A stretch of DNA of 64,000 bases, taken from NCBI RefSeq assembly GCF_030845175.1, contig NZ_CP132542.1, positions 3,445,501-3,509,500 of the forward strand, in the 5' to 3' direction. The notes below the pieces were generated by a model. That model had not been told where the DNA came from, ran no database searches, and was given only the letters and a program-made list of their open reading frames with translations. The DNA is from Coralliovum pocilloporae (GTDB lineage Bacteria; Pseudomonadota; Alphaproteobacteria; Rhizobiales; Cohaesibacteraceae). The translations under genes and the position numbers were made by a program. This document shows positions 45,982 to 56,318 of the stretch, piece after piece. Within the stretch, counting starts at the first letter, position 1, and every line of letters starts with the position of its first letter.

Positions 45982-47649
45982 TCAGACGACAGAGACCAGA
46001 ACTGTGCAGTGGGTTTTCTTACCCCAAACCTGCAGCACTGCCGACCTGACCGAACGACGTATTGCCTCCCGGACCAAACCTGTATCTCGCTTTTTCGTCT
46101 TCGGCAGACTGTCGAGAACCCCATAGATAGCCTTGTCGACAATCTCAACCATCGGCTTGCCCCCGTTGTCCATTTCCGGCAGGCCTTTAAGGTCAAACAG
46201 GGCATCAGCAGCCACCTCGCCCTGCTTGTTCAGCGTAACGGCGACGGTGATTGATCCGGCAAAGGCCAGCTTGCGGCGCTCGCGAATGCCGCACAGTTCC
46301 GGGTCAGCGATAATATGACCATCCTTGACCCAGCGGCCGGACGGCACATCATCAATCACCTCCGGCTTGCCCGGCTGCAGGCGAACCATGTCACCATTCA
46401 GAACGGAAACCACCCGCTTGATACCGCAAGCACGCCCGAATTTCGCGTGCTCCCGCAGGTGGTAGGGTTCACCGTGTACCGGGATCAGCGTGTCCGGTTG
46501 GGTCCACTCATACATTTGCTTCAGCTCATCACGGCGCGGATGGCCAGTGACGTGAACAAGGTCATCCTTGTCAGTGATGATGTCGATCTTCTGCAGGGCC
46601 AGGGCATTGAGAATATCACCAACGCTCTTTTCATTGCCCGGGATGGCACGGGATGAGAAAATTGCCAGATCACCGGCATTCAACGTCACATCAGGATGTT
46701 CCTGACGGGCGATGCGCGCCATGGCCGCCCGGCTCTCGCCCTGACTGCCCGTACAAAGCGCCACCACTTTTTCACGCGGTATATAACCATAGGCATCCTG
46801 ATCCAGGAATGGCGGAAGCCCCTCCATATAACCAAGCTCGGTCGCCACATCGACCATACGGCGCATGGCACGGCCGATCAGCACCACATCCCTGCCATTG
46901 GCAGCAGCAGCTTCTGCTACCGCCTTGATCCGTGCCACATTGGAGGCAAACGTCGTAACAGCCACCCGGTGCTTGGCTTTCTGGATAATCTTGCGCAGGT
47001 TTTCTCCCACATCTTTCTCGCTTGGAGAAATCCCGTCCCGAATAGCATTTGTGGAATCACAGACCAGGGTCTTCACCCCTTCCCGTCCGAGAGCGCGAAA
47101 CGCGTCTTCCTGAAGAGGCAGACCAATGCCGGGTGTGGGGTCGATCTTCCAGTCACCCGTATGCAGGGTCAGACCAAACTCGGTGCGGATTGCCAGCGCA
47201 TTCGGCTCAGGGATCGAATGGGACACCGGGATCGGTTCCACATTGAACGGCCCGATATCATAACGCTCCCCAGGCACAATCTGGCGCACGGGGATTTTCT
47301 CCTCATGATACCCGGTCAGTTTTGCAGCCAGCAGACCAGCCGTAAAAGGTGTCGCATAAATCGGCGCACGCAGCCTGTCCCAGATATAAGGCAAGGCTCC
47401 GAAATGATCCTCATGGGCGTGGGTGATGACAATACCGGCAATGCGGTTCCGCTCGGCTTCCAGATAGCGGATATCCGGCAGCACCAGATCGACACCCGGC
47501 AGGCTTGGGTCCCCAAAGGAAATCCCGAAATCAACCACAAGCCAGGTACGGTCATCTGCAGGCCCTATGCCATAGAGCCCGAGATTCATACCGATTTCAC
47601 CAACGCCCCCCAAGGGCGCAAAGACGAGTTCAGACCCGCTATCTGTCAC
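45982..47649 (-). CDS. rnj: Ribonuclease J
   Basis: Metallo-beta-lactamase/beta-CASP nuclease with 5'-exonuclease and endonuclease activity in rRNA maturation and mRNA decay. The 555-residue protein has H77-x-H79-x-D81-H82 in ITHAHEDHFG, the beta-CASP segment VVLIGRAMRRMVDVA and LCTGSQGESRAAM, and VHVTGHPRRDELKQ near residue 370. RNase J is normal in alphaproteobacteria alongside RNase E. In many relatives coaX precedes it; here birA lies directly upstream. Confidence 0.95.
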   Translation of the reverse strand: MTDSGSELVFAPLGGVGEIGMNLGLYGIGPADDRTWLVVDFGISFGDPSLPGVDLVLPDIRYLEAERNRIAGIVITHAHEDHFGALPYIWDRLRAPIYATPFTAGLLAAKLTGYHEEKIPVRQIVPGERYDIGPFNVEPIPVSHSIPEPNALAIRTEFGLTLHTGDWKIDPTPGIGLPLQEDAFRALGREGVKTLVCDSTNAIRDGISPSEKDVGENLRKIIQKAKHRVAVTTFASNVARIKAVAEAAAANGRDVVLIGRAMRRMVDVATELGYMEGLPPFLDQDAYGYIPREKVVALCTGSQGESRAAMARIARQEHPDVTLNAGDLAIFSSRAIPGNEKSVGDILNALALQKIDIITDKDDLVHVTGHPRRDELKQMYEWTQPDTLIPVHGEPYHLREHAKFGRACGIKRVVSVLNGDMVRLQPGKPEVIDDVPSGRWVKDGHIIADPELCGIRERRKLAFAGSITVAVTLNKQGEVAADALFDLKGLPEMDNGGKPMVEIVDKAIYGVLDSLPKTKKRDTGLVREAIRRSVRSAVLQVWGKKTHCTVLVSVV

Positions 47650-47672
47650 AGAAGCACCTACACCAAAGCCGA

Positions 47673-48458
47673 TCAGGCGTGTCTATCGCCATCGGAGAAA
47701 AAAACATCACCGGCCAGAACCCGTCTGGTTCCACCATCCGCCGTCCGTAGCATCAAGGCCCCGTCCTGCGCAATCTCTTCGAAGGTTCCGGACAGTTCTT
47801 CATTCGGCAAACGCACCGTCACAGCCCGTCCAAGACCAATCGCACGCTCTCGCCAGGCATTCAGCACAGCCTCTAACCCACTCCCCAGGTTCCAGACCCG
47901 AAGCCAGTGCAACACCTGCTCTGAGAGAACATCCAGAAGATCAGACGGCAGAACCGGCGCACCCTCAAGCTTAAGGCTCGTTGCCTGTCGCTCCACCTGC
48001 CCCCGTTCCGGCTCTGTCAGGCAGTTGACACCAAAGCCGATGGCCAGGGCAAGCCGGTCATGCTTGAGCATTCGCTGTTCCAGCAGCATGCCGGAGATTT
48101 TGGCGCCATCAACCAGAAGGTCATTCGGCCATTTGATTGCCAGACGACCATCAAATGTCCCGGCTGTACGCGCCACGGCCTCATAAATCGCAATCGCCAT
48201 AACCAGAGGCAGGTTGCTGTAATCCCTGCCCTGCACCCTATCATCGACGATCAGAAGACTGGCATAGAGATTTCCATCATCAGAAACCCAGGCACGCCCG
48301 CGACGGCCCCGGCCTTCTGTCTGGCGCTGCGCACTGATCCAGAGGAAACCCGGATCCCCCTGCTCTCCATAATGCAATGCGAGAGCATTGGTCGATCCAA
48401 CGCTCTCGAATGCAAGGTGACGACAATCGTCAGGCAACCGATCCAGACTGAAAGACAT
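47673..48458 (-). CDS. birA: Biotin--[acetyl-CoA-carboxylase] ligase
   Basis: Activates biotin with ATP and attaches it to carboxylase carrier domains. The 261-residue protein begins directly with the catalytic domain: GRGRRGRAW at 49-57 (biotinyl-AMP loop), LAIKWPNDLLVDGAKISG and a small SH3-like C-terminal domain. The N-terminal DNA-binding domain of E. coli BirA is absent, so it should not be a repressor. It begins three bases after the nuoN stop and is probably cotranscribed with the nuo operon. Confidence 0.95.
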   Translation of the reverse strand: MSFSLDRLPDDCRHLAFESVGSTNALALHYGEQGDPGFLWISAQRQTEGRGRRGRAWVSDDGNLYASLLIVDDRVQGRDYSNLPLVMAIAIYEAVARTAGTFDGRLAIKWPNDLLVDGAKISGMLLEQRMLKHDRLALAIGFGVNCLTEPERGQVERQATSLKLEGAPVLPSDLLDVLSEQVLHWLRVWNLGSGLEAVLNAWRERAIGLGRAVTVRLPNEELSGTFEEIAQDGALMLRTADGGTRRVLAGDVFFSDGDRHA

Positions 48459-48461
48459 GGG

Positions 48462-49901
48462 TCAGAAGAATGTGGCTGCAGCCGTCTCGGCAACTGAAAT
48501 CAGCGGATAGGCAAAGGTCAGGAAAGCAATGACAAACACACCACATGTACCGAGCACCAGCTTCAGCTCTCCAGACATTGGCTGGAACGGAGCTGCTGGC
48601 TCATCGAAATACATGATCTTGACGATGCGGATATAATAGAACGCGCCAACAACACTAGCTAGAACGCCTACAATAGCCAGAGCGAGAAGGTCTGCCTGAA
48701 TGGCCGCAGCAAAGACAAAGAACTTACCGACAAACCCGGCGAGCGGCGGAATACCGGCAAGCGAGAACATGATCATCGCCAGAAGGAAAGCCTGGGCCGG
48801 ATTATTCCGATGCAAACCGGCAAGTTCACAGATGTCCTCGACCATACCTTCCTTGCGTCGCATGGCAAGAATGCAGGCAAAGGCACCAAACGTCATTGCC
48901 AGGTAGGTAATCAGGTAAATGATCACAGACTGAACGCCAGCCTGTGTTCCAGCGGCCAGACCAACCAGTGCGTATCCCATATGACCGATGGATGAATAGG
49001 CCATCAGGCGTTTAATGTTCGTCTGACCAATCGCGGCAAAGGCACCGAGAACCATTGAACCAATCGAGATGAAGACAACAATCTGCTGCCAGGAATCCGT
49101 CGCGTGCTCAAAGGCACCATAGGTCACCCGGATAAACAGAGCCAGCGCGGCCACCTTCGGGGCTGCGGCAAAGAAGGCTGTCACCGGTGTTGGTGCGCCC
49201 TCATAGACATCCGGTGTCCACATATGGAACGGAACCGCTGAAATCTTGAAGGCCAAGCCTGCCAGAATGAAGGCAAGACCGAAGATAAAGCCAGTCCCGA
49301 CACCCTGAGAGGCGGCTTCGGCGATGCCGTCAAATCCCGTATGACCGGTAAAGCCATAGACCAACGACATGCCGTAAAGCAGCATTCCGGAGGACAGCGC
49401 CCCCAGGACGAAATATTTCAGCCCGGCTTCTGATGCCCGGGCTGAATCCCGGTTGATGGCGGCAATCACATAAAGCGACAGAGATTGCAGTTCCAGCCCC
49501 AGATAAAGCGCGATCATGTCATTGGCTGAAATCATCAGCAGCATGCCGAGCGTCGCAAGCAGGATCAGGACAGGATATTCGTAAGTGTCAAACTTCTGGG
49601 CTCGGGCATAGCCAACAGACATGATCACAGCCACGGTTGAGCCCAGCAGTGCCATGATCTTCATCACCCGCGTGAACGGATCAATCACAAAGACACCATT
49701 GAATGTTGTCGCCTCAACCGGACCAATAAGCACCGCACCACCAGCAATCACCAGCAGAGCCGTTGCAAGTCCCGTCACCAGATTGGCTGACCGGTCCCCC
49801 ATGAAAACGCCAACCATCAGCAGCGCCATGGACCCAACGGCCAGAAGAACTTCTGGTACAGCCGGTGCGAAATCCGGGATCATCATCACTTCAGATGCCA
49901 T
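48462..49901 (-). CDS. nuoN: NADH-quinone oxidoreductase subunit N
   Basis: Antiporter-like proton-pumping subunit of complex I in the inner membrane. The 479-residue protein has about 14 helices and the proton_antipo_M core with [20 protein letters not shown] (the conserved lysine of the half channel) and [17 protein letters not shown]. Last nuo gene of the operon. Confidence 0.97.
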   Translation of the reverse strand: MASEVMMIPDFAPAVPEVLLAVGSMALLMVGVFMGDRSANLVTGLATALLVIAGGAVLIGPVEATTFNGVFVIDPFTRVMKIMALLGSTVAVIMSVGYARAQKFDTYEYPVLILLATLGMLLMISANDMIALYLGLELQSLSLYVIAAINRDSARASEAGLKYFVLGALSSGMLLYGMSLVYGFTGHTGFDGIAEAASQGVGTGFIFGLAFILAGLAFKISAVPFHMWTPDVYEGAPTPVTAFFAAAPKVAALALFIRVTYGAFEHATDSWQQIVVFISIGSMVLGAFAAIGQTNIKRLMAYSSIGHMGYALVGLAAGTQAGVQSVIIYLITYLAMTFGAFACILAMRRKEGMVEDICELAGLHRNNPAQAFLLAMIMFSLAGIPPLAGFVGKFFVFAAAIQADLLALAIVGVLASVVGAFYYIRIVKIMYFDEPAAPFQPMSGELKLVLGTCGVFVIAFLTFAYPLISVAETAAATFF

Positions 49902-49924
49902 GACTGTCTCGCTTCTCCAAACCG

Positions 49925-51436
49925 TTAGTTCCCGGCCACAGCAACGGTCTCCGCCGCTGCCAGTGCCGCATTGTAAGATGTCACCAGATTCTCTACCGCC
50001 GCCGCTGTCACATCAAAAACCGGCATCGGATAGATGCCAAAGAAGATGGTCAGCACGATCAACGGCACCAGCAGAACCTTTTCCCTGAGATCGAGGTCAA
50101 GGATCGACTTGAGACTCTCCTTGTCGAGCTTGCCGAAAACAACCCGGCGATAAAGCCACAGGGCATAAGCCGCAGACAGGACCACGCCAGAGGTGGCAAA
50201 CAGAGCCACCCAGGTGTTGACCTTGAACACCGCAATCAGGGTGAGGAATTCGCCGACAAACCCGCTGGTACCCGGCAGCCCCACATTGGCCATTGTGAAC
50301 ACCAGAAACGCCACCGCATAGAACGGCATCCGGTTCACCAGGCCGCCATAGGCCGTAATCTCACGCGTGTGCATTCGGTCATAGATGACACCAACGCAGA
50401 GAAACAGTGCGCCTGAAACAATACCGTGAGACAGCATCTGGAAGATGCCGCCCTGAATGCCCTGCACATTCATGGTGAAAATGCCCATGGTCACATAGCC
50501 CATATGCGCCACAGATGAATAGGCAATCAGCTTCTTGATATCTTCCTGCATCAGGGCAACAAGCGATGTGTAGATGATCGCGATGACTGACAGGGTAAAG
50601 ACAAAGGGCGCGAAATCCGCAGAAGCCAGCGGGAACATCGGCAATGAGAACCGCAGGAAGCCATAGCCTCCCATCTTCAGCAGGATACCGGCCAGGATAA
50701 CCGAGCCCGCCGTCGGAGCTTCCACATGGGCATCAGGCAGCCAGGTGTGCACCGGCCACATTGGCATCTTGACGGCGAAACTCGCAAAGAAAGCCAGCCA
50801 CAGCCAGGTCTGCATGTTGGCAGGCAGCTTGTGGTCGAGCAGATAAACAATATCCGTGGTTCCCGCGTCCCAGTAGATGGCCATGATGGCCAGCAGCATC
50901 AGAACGGAACCCAGCAGCGTATAGAGGAAGAACTTGAAACTGGCATAGATGCGGCGCGCGCCACCCCAGACACCAATGATGATGAACATCGGAATGAGGC
51001 CAGCCTCAAAGAACACATAAAACAGAACCAGATCCAGCGCGCAGAACACGCCGATCATCATGGTTTCAAGCAACAGAAACGCCACCATATAGGCGCGGAC
51101 ATTCTTCTTGATCGCAAACCAGCTGGCCAGCACGCAGAACGGCATCAGGAAGGTCGTCAGGATGACGAACAGCATGGAAATGCCGTCAACACCCATCTTG
51201 TAAACGATGGACCCACCCAGCCATTCCGTCTGCTCGACCATCTGGAAACCGGGATTGGAATTGTCAAACCCGGCCCAGATCAACAAAGACAGAAGGAATG
51301 TGGCACTGGTTGCCAGAAGCGCCACGCGCTTGGCATTGTCGTCCGTCTCGCCCTCTTTTCCGGGCATGACCATAAGCAGAAGCGCAGCGGCCGTGGGCAG
51401 AAACGTTACCCAGGATAGGATTGGCCAATCGATCAT
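49925..51436 (-). CDS. nuoM: NADH-quinone oxidoreductase subunit M
   Basis: Second antiporter-like pump subunit of complex I. The 503-residue protein has about 14 helices with [17 protein letters not shown] (the key glutamate), [20 protein letters not shown] and [15 protein letters not shown]. Its first base overlaps the last base of nuoL, and nuoN follows 23 bases later. Confidence 0.97.
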   Translation of the reverse strand: MIDWPILSWVTFLPTAAALLLMVMPGKEGETDDNAKRVALLATSATFLLSLLIWAGFDNSNPGFQMVEQTEWLGGSIVYKMGVDGISMLFVILTTFLMPFCVLASWFAIKKNVRAYMVAFLLLETMMIGVFCALDLVLFYVFFEAGLIPMFIIIGVWGGARRIYASFKFFLYTLLGSVLMLLAIMAIYWDAGTTDIVYLLDHKLPANMQTWLWLAFFASFAVKMPMWPVHTWLPDAHVEAPTAGSVILAGILLKMGGYGFLRFSLPMFPLASADFAPFVFTLSVIAIIYTSLVALMQEDIKKLIAYSSVAHMGYVTMGIFTMNVQGIQGGIFQMLSHGIVSGALFLCVGVIYDRMHTREITAYGGLVNRMPFYAVAFLVFTMANVGLPGTSGFVGEFLTLIAVFKVNTWVALFATSGVVLSAAYALWLYRRVVFGKLDKESLKSILDLDLREKVLLVPLIVLTIFFGIYPMPVFDVTAAAVENLVTSYNAALAAAETVAVAGN

Positions 51437-53421
51437 CAGTGCGCCCCTCCACCGGAGAACATGAACCAGGTAATCAGCGCTGCGATACCGATCATCATCG
51501 CGAACGCATAGTGATAGACAAAACCTGTCTGAAGTTTCGTGATCTTGCCGCTCAGCTGAAGAACACGCGAGGAGATACCGTCAGGTCCGAACCCGTCGAT
51601 AACCATCCCATCGCCTTTCTTCCAGAGGAACCGGCCCAGCCATTTCGATGGGCGGACAAACAGCACGTCATACAGCTCGTCGAAATACCACTTGTTGAGC
51701 AGGAACTGATAAAGCCCGTCATGGCGCTCCGCCAGTTGTTTCGGCAGATGCGGAGCCTTCAGATACATGTACCAGGCGGTCACAAAACCGATCAGCATCA
51801 TGACGAATGGTGAGGCTTTCACCCAGAACGGCACGTGGTGCATATGGGTCAGAATGCTGTCACTGGATTCCTGATCAATCAGAGTGAACAGTGATCCATC
51901 CCAGAAATGATTGTATCCGTGGCCAATAAAGGCCTCCTTGAAGACAATCCCCGCCAGCACCGCTCCGACCGCAAGAACAAACAGCGGGATCAGCATGATC
52001 TGGCCTGACTCGTGAATATGCGATTTCACATCGGCCGACATCCGCTCCTCACCGTGGAACGTCAGGTGGACGAGACGCCAGGAATAGAAACTGGTGAACA
52101 GGGCCGCGATCACAGTCAGCACAAAGGCATAAGACGCAAAGGCATTATGGCCGACAAAGGCCGCCTCAATCACGGCATCTTTTGAAAGGAAGCCTGCAAA
52201 GCCGATATAGGTGCCCGGAATACCAACGCCGGTCAGCGCCAGCGTACCTATGGTCATCATCCAGTACGTGGTGGGGATGTGTTTCTTGAGCCCGCCCATC
52301 TTGCGCATGTCCTGCTCGTCCGACACCGCGTGAATGACAGAGCCAGCACCAAGGAACAGCAGTGCCTTGAAGAAAGCATGGGTAAAGAGGTGGAAGATAC
52401 CGACGGAATAAGCACCAACTCCGAGAGCCACGAACATGTAACCGAGCTGCGAACAGGTGGAATAGGCAATCACCCGCTTGATATCATTCTGCACAAGGCC
52501 AACGGTCGCTGCAAAGAATGCCGTTGTTGCACCAAAGAACGTGATGACGGTCAGTGCCGTATGGCTGAGTTCAAACAGCGGTGACAGACGAGCCACCATG
52601 AATACACCGGCGGTGACCATGGTTGCTGCATGAATGAGTGCAGAAACAGGCGTCGGACCTTCCATCGCGTCCGGCAGCCAGGTGTGCAGCAGGAACTGGG
52701 CCGATTTGCCCATGGCTCCCATGAACAGGAGGAGACAGATAACGGTCAGTGCCCCGCTGGCACCATACTGCTCTCCAAGGAAGGTAAAGGTTGCATCGCT
52801 GCCGGCAACGGCCTGAGCATTGGCGAAAATTGATGGAAACTCAATCGAGTTGAACAGAACGAAGACACCAAAGATACCAAGGGCAAAACCAAAGTCGCCG
52901 ACACGATTAACCACAAAGGCTTTCATCGCAGCCGCGTTGGCAGACGGTTTCCTGTACCAGAACCCGATCAGCAGGTAGGACGCCAGGCCCACACCTTCCC
53001 AGCCAAAGAACATCTGCAGCAGATTGTCAGATGTCACTAGCATCAGCATGGCAAAGGTAAACAGCGACAGATAGCCAAAGAACCGCGCCCGGTGCGGGTC
53101 ATGGCTCATGTAACCAATGGAATAGATATGAACCAGCGCCGACACTGAGGTGACCACAACCAGCATCACCACGGTCAGTGTGTCAATCCGCAAGGCCCAG
53201 TCGACAACCAGATCACCTGAGACAATCCAGGGCAGGATCTGCTCTCTTGTTGCAGTCGCATCGCCAAGCCAGAACGTGACAAAGGCAACCCATGACAGAA
53301 GCGCTGCAATCACAAGAAAGCTGCTTGTAATCACTTCCACGGCCCGATGCCCGATGGCACGGCCAAACAGACCGGCAATCAGAAATCCAAGGAGCGGCAG
53401 GAAGACAATGGCTGAATACAT
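51436..53421 (-). CDS. nuoL: NADH-quinone oxidoreductase subunit L
   Basis: Distal antiporter-like pump subunit whose long lateral helix lies along NuoM and NuoN. The 661-residue protein has the NuoL N-terminal domain, [36 protein letters not shown] and [20 protein letters not shown], then the C-terminal extension holding the lateral helix (about 540-661). Confidence 0.97.
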   Translation of the reverse strand: MYSAIVFLPLLGFLIAGLFGRAIGHRAVEVITSSFLVIAALLSWVAFVTFWLGDATATREQILPWIVSGDLVVDWALRIDTLTVVMLVVVTSVSALVHIYSIGYMSHDPHRARFFGYLSLFTFAMLMLVTSDNLLQMFFGWEGVGLASYLLIGFWYRKPSANAAAMKAFVVNRVGDFGFALGIFGVFVLFNSIEFPSIFANAQAVAGSDATFTFLGEQYGASGALTVICLLLFMGAMGKSAQFLLHTWLPDAMEGPTPVSALIHAATMVTAGVFMVARLSPLFELSHTALTVITFFGATTAFFAATVGLVQNDIKRVIAYSTCSQLGYMFVALGVGAYSVGIFHLFTHAFFKALLFLGAGSVIHAVSDEQDMRKMGGLKKHIPTTYWMMTIGTLALTGVGIPGTYIGFAGFLSKDAVIEAAFVGHNAFASYAFVLTVIAALFTSFYSWRLVHLTFHGEERMSADVKSHIHESGQIMLIPLFVLAVGAVLAGIVFKEAFIGHGYNHFWDGSLFTLIDQESSDSILTHMHHVPFWVKASPFVMMLIGFVTAWYMYLKAPHLPKQLAERHDGLYQFLLNKWYFDELYDVLFVRPSKWLGRFLWKKGDGMVIDGFGPDGISSRVLQLSGKITKLQTGFVYHYAFAMMIGIAALITWFMFSGGGAH

Positions 53422-53431
53422 GTTCTTTTCC

Positions 53432-53740
53432 TCAGCCCTTCATCATGTTGATGTCTTCAACGGCAATCGTGCCGCGATTACGATAGAACGTCACCAGAAT
53501 AGCCAGGCCAATGGCCGCCTCAGCCGCTGCAACAGTCAACACCATCAGCGCGAAAATCTGCCCGACCAGATCACCAATAAAGGCTGAGAACGCCACCAGA
53601 TTGATGTTGACCGAAAGCAGGATCAGCTCAATCGACATCAGAATGATGATGACGTTTTTCCGGTTCACGAAAATTCCGAACACACCCAGCGTAAACAGGA
53701 TCGCCGAGACCGTCAGATAATGTTCAAGACCGATTGCCAT
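53432..53740 (-). CDS. nuoK: NADH-quinone oxidoreductase subunit K
   Basis: Small membrane subunit of the E-channel region of complex I. The 102 residues form three helices with conserved glutamates in the second and third ([20 protein letters not shown] and [13 protein letters not shown]), which are the expected proton-path residues. Stands 10 bases before nuoL. Confidence 0.97.
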   Translation of the reverse strand: MAIGLEHYLTVSAILFTLGVFGIFVNRKNVIIILMSIELILLSVNINLVAFSAFIGDLVGQIFALMVLTVAAAEAAIGLAILVTFYRNRGTIAVEDINMMKG

Positions 53741-53785
53741 GGCATAGTGCCTTCCTGGTTACGTTCCAATTCTGAAATCCGGAGC

Positions 53786-54400
53786 CTAAAGGCCCTTGCC
53801 GGACTCAACCTTCTTGATTTCAATTGCATCTTCAGGCGTCCGTGCCACCTGGTCTGCAACATTCTGCCGTTTGACGCCTTCCTTGTGGCGCAGGGTCAGC
53901 ACAATTGCGCCGATCATCGCCACCACCAGCACAAAGCTGGCCACTTCCACAAAGAAGGCATATTTCGTGTAAAGCACCTGACCGAAGGCTTCCACATTGG
54001 TTGCTGTGGCTGCATCCGGAATGGGAACAACCGCATTTCCGGCCACATCAGGCGAGATAACCGAGCTGCCGAACACAAGCACCAGTTCCGCCAGAAGCAC
54101 AAAGGCCACAAGGCCGCCAACAGGCAGATATTGCAGGAACCCCTGGCGCAGCTCGACAAAATCCACGTCCAGCATCATCACCACGAACAGGAACAGCACG
54201 GCCACCGCCCCCACATAGACCACCACCAGAAGCATGGCGAGGAATTCGGCTCCGATCAGGATGAACAGGCCCGAGGCATTAAAAAATGTCAGGATCAGAA
54301 ACAGAACAGAGTGAACCGGGTTCCGGGATGAAATCACCATAAACGCCGCAGCGACCATAACAGCCGCAAACAGATAGAAGAAAAAGGTCGTCAGGATCAT
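53786..54400 (-). CDS. nuoJ: NADH-quinone oxidoreductase subunit J
   Basis: Membrane subunit of complex I at the E-channel. The 204-residue protein has five helices; the third carries the pi-bulge motif VVYVGAVAVLFLFVVMML typical of NuoJ. The C-terminal tail (about 170-204) is hydrophilic. The gap to nuoI is 81 bp, the longest in this operon. Confidence 0.96.
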   Translation of the reverse strand: MILTTFFFYLFAAVMVAAAFMVISSRNPVHSVLFLILTFFNASGLFILIGAEFLAMLLVVVYVGAVAVLFLFVVMMLDVDFVELRQGFLQYLPVGGLVAFVLLAELVLVFGSSVISPDVAGNAVVPIPDAATATNVEAFGQVLYTKYAFFVEVASFVLVVAMIGAIVLTLRHKEGVKRQNVADQVARTPEDAIEIKKVESGKGL

Positions 54401-54481
54401 GGTTCTGTCCTAGGCCCCAGGGGCGTTTCCTCGTCTTGTCTCAAAGCCGGGCACCAATCTCAAGCTGCCCGTTTGCCTCAC

Positions 54482-54970
54482 TCAGCGATAAGGCGCGTCC
54501 ATTGCGATATTCCGGGCGATTTCCCGCTCCCAGCGGGCACCATTCGCCAGAAGTTTGTCCTTGTCATAGAACAGCTCCTCGCGCGTTTCCGCTGCAAACT
54601 CAAAGTTCGGGCCTTCCACAATCGCATCCACCGGGCAGGCTTCCTGACAGAAACCGCAATAGATGCATTTGGTCATATCGATATCGTAGCGGGTTGTCCG
54701 GCGCGTACCATCATTGCCACGCGGCTCAGCCTCAATGGTGATGGCCTGTGCCGGGCAGATAGCTTCACAGAGCTTGCAGGCAATGCAGCGCTCTTCCCCG
54801 TTGGGATAGCGACGCAGGGCATGCTCACCACGAAAGCGCGGGCTGACAGGTCCTTTTTCGAACGGGTAGTTGATCGTCGGCTTCGGCTTGAAGAAATAGC
54901 GCATGGCGAGGAAAAACGCCCCTACGAACTCCTTCAGAAACAGCGAATTGACCGCCTGTGCTACTCTCAT
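54482..54970 (-). CDS. nuoI: NADH-quinone oxidoreductase subunit I
   Basis: Peripheral-arm subunit carrying clusters N6a and N6b. The 162-residue protein has two 4Fe-4S motifs, [16 protein letters not shown] and [16 protein letters not shown], an N-terminal amphipathic helix and the [17 protein letters not shown] segment. Length and order are standard. Confidence 0.97.
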   Translation of the reverse strand: MRVAQAVNSLFLKEFVGAFFLAMRYFFKPKPTINYPFEKGPVSPRFRGEHALRRYPNGEERCIACKLCEAICPAQAITIEAEPRGNDGTRRTTRYDIDMTKCIYCGFCQEACPVDAIVEGPNFEFAAETREELFYDKDKLLANGARWEREIARNIAMDAPYR

Positions 54971-55024
54971 CGTTCATCCTCCGGGAGCCTTGGCTCCCAC
55001 CCTTTCATTCGGGACTATGCCCCG

Positions 55025-55243
55025 TTATCCGATCTCAAGCCCCAGCAGATAGCCGACAATCGGAAATCCGATTACAGTCACGGCAAAAATGCCAAACTGA
55101 ATCCAATCCAGCTCTTTTTGTCGCGTGGCTCCGAACCTGGTCTGCCATTTGGCCCGGACCACACCCGCCACCATCTTGAAGTCCACATAGCCAATCACCA
55201 GACCGACCAGCGCGCCTATAACTGCAGCAGGCGGAAATTCCAT
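55025..55243 (-). CDS. Small two-helix membrane protein between nuoH and nuoI
   Basis: A 72-residue frame with GGGGAGAGG just before its ATG, lying 13 bases after the nuoH stop. It starts MEFPPAAVIGALVGLVIGYV (first helix), has a basic central loop (VRAKWQTRFGATRQKELDW) and a second helix (about 48-68). I do not recognise the family. The strong ribosome site and operon position argue for a real gene; a role as an extra complex I membrane subunit or assembly helper is inference. Confidence 0.7.
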   Translation of the reverse strand: MEFPPAAVIGALVGLVIGYVDFKMVAGVVRAKWQTRFGATRQKELDWIQFGIFAVTVIGFPIVGYLLGLEIG

Positions 55244-55256
55244 TACCCTCTCCCCA

Positions 55257-56306
55257 TCAGGCCGGAGCCCAGCCCGTCACCTGCAGAACAAGTGCCGTGG
55301 CAAAGACCATGAAGAGAGAAATCGGCAGAAACACCTTCCATCCCAGACGCATCAGCTGATCATATCGGTAACGCGGCACGAAAGCCTTGACCATGGCGAA
55401 CAGGAAGAAGATGAACCCGGCCTTCAGGATAAACCAGACAATGCCCGGCACCCAGTTGAACGGTGCGATATCAATCGGTGGCAGCCAGCCACCCATGAAC
55501 AGAATGGCGGTCAGCGAACACATCAGAACGATGGATGCATACTCGCCCAGCATAAACATCATGTATGGGGTGGAGCCATATTCCACCATGAAACCGGCCA
55601 CCAGCTCCGATTCCGCCTCTGGCAGATCAAATGGAGGACGGTTTGTCTCAGCCAGAGCCGAGATGAAGAACACCACATACATCGGGAACAACGGAATCCA
55701 GTACCAGTCGAGGAATGAATTCGGCATGCCCAGCAAGGTACCGAGACCGGTCTGTTGCGAGTTCACGATATCCGTCAGGTTCAGCGATCCGACACACAGC
55801 AGAACCGTGATGATGACAAACCCGATGGAAACCTCATAGGACACCATCTGCGCGGCAGACCGCAGCGCGCCAAGGAACGGATATTTCGAGTTGGAGGCCC
55901 AGCCTCCCATGATGACGCCATAAACACCCAGGGAGGAAATCGCCAGCAGATACAGGATACCCACATTGATATCCGCAATAACCCAGCCATCATTCACCGG
56001 CACAACAGCCCATGCCGCCAGAGCCAGGGTGACAGAGACAAGCGGAGCCAGCAGGAACACGCCCTTATTGGCACTGGCCGGAATAACCGGCTCTTTGAGA
56101 ACGAATTTCAGCAGGTCGGCAAAAGATTGCAGCAATCCCCACGGACCAACCACATTTGGTCCACGGCGGATCTGAACGGCAGCCCAGATTTTACGGTCGG
56201 CATAAAGAATATAGGCAATGAACACCAGCAGCGCGACCAGCATCAGGAGCGACTGCCCCACCATGATGGCGCCGGGAATAAGCCAGTTATCGACAAAGGC
56301 CTGCAT
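55257..56306 (-). CDS. nuoH: NADH-quinone oxidoreductase subunit H
   Basis: Membrane subunit that forms the quinone chamber with NuoB and NuoD. The 349-residue protein has eight or nine helices with [18 protein letters not shown] near the N-terminus and [20 protein letters not shown], the invariant loop at the quinone site. Follows nuoG by 12 bases. Confidence 0.97.
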   Translation of the reverse strand: MQAFVDNWLIPGAIMVGQSLLMLVALLVFIAYILYADRKIWAAVQIRRGPNVVGPWGLLQSFADLLKFVLKEPVIPASANKGVFLLAPLVSVTLALAAWAVVPVNDGWVIADINVGILYLLAISSLGVYGVIMGGWASNSKYPFLGALRSAAQMVSYEVSIGFVIITVLLCVGSLNLTDIVNSQQTGLGTLLGMPNSFLDWYWIPLFPMYVVFFISALAETNRPPFDLPEAESELVAGFMVEYGSTPYMMFMLGEYASIVLMCSLTAILFMGGWLPPIDIAPFNWVPGIVWFILKAGFIFFLFAMVKAFVPRYRYDQLMRLGWKVFLPISLFMVFATALVLQVTGWAPA

Positions 56307-56318
56307 CTGTCGTCCCCG

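Noticed and set aside
46696..48186. Long open frame (496 codons) antisense to rnj and birA
   Set aside because: It spans two well-supported minus-strand genes, has no ribosome site or family motif, and its composition is that of an antisense shadow.
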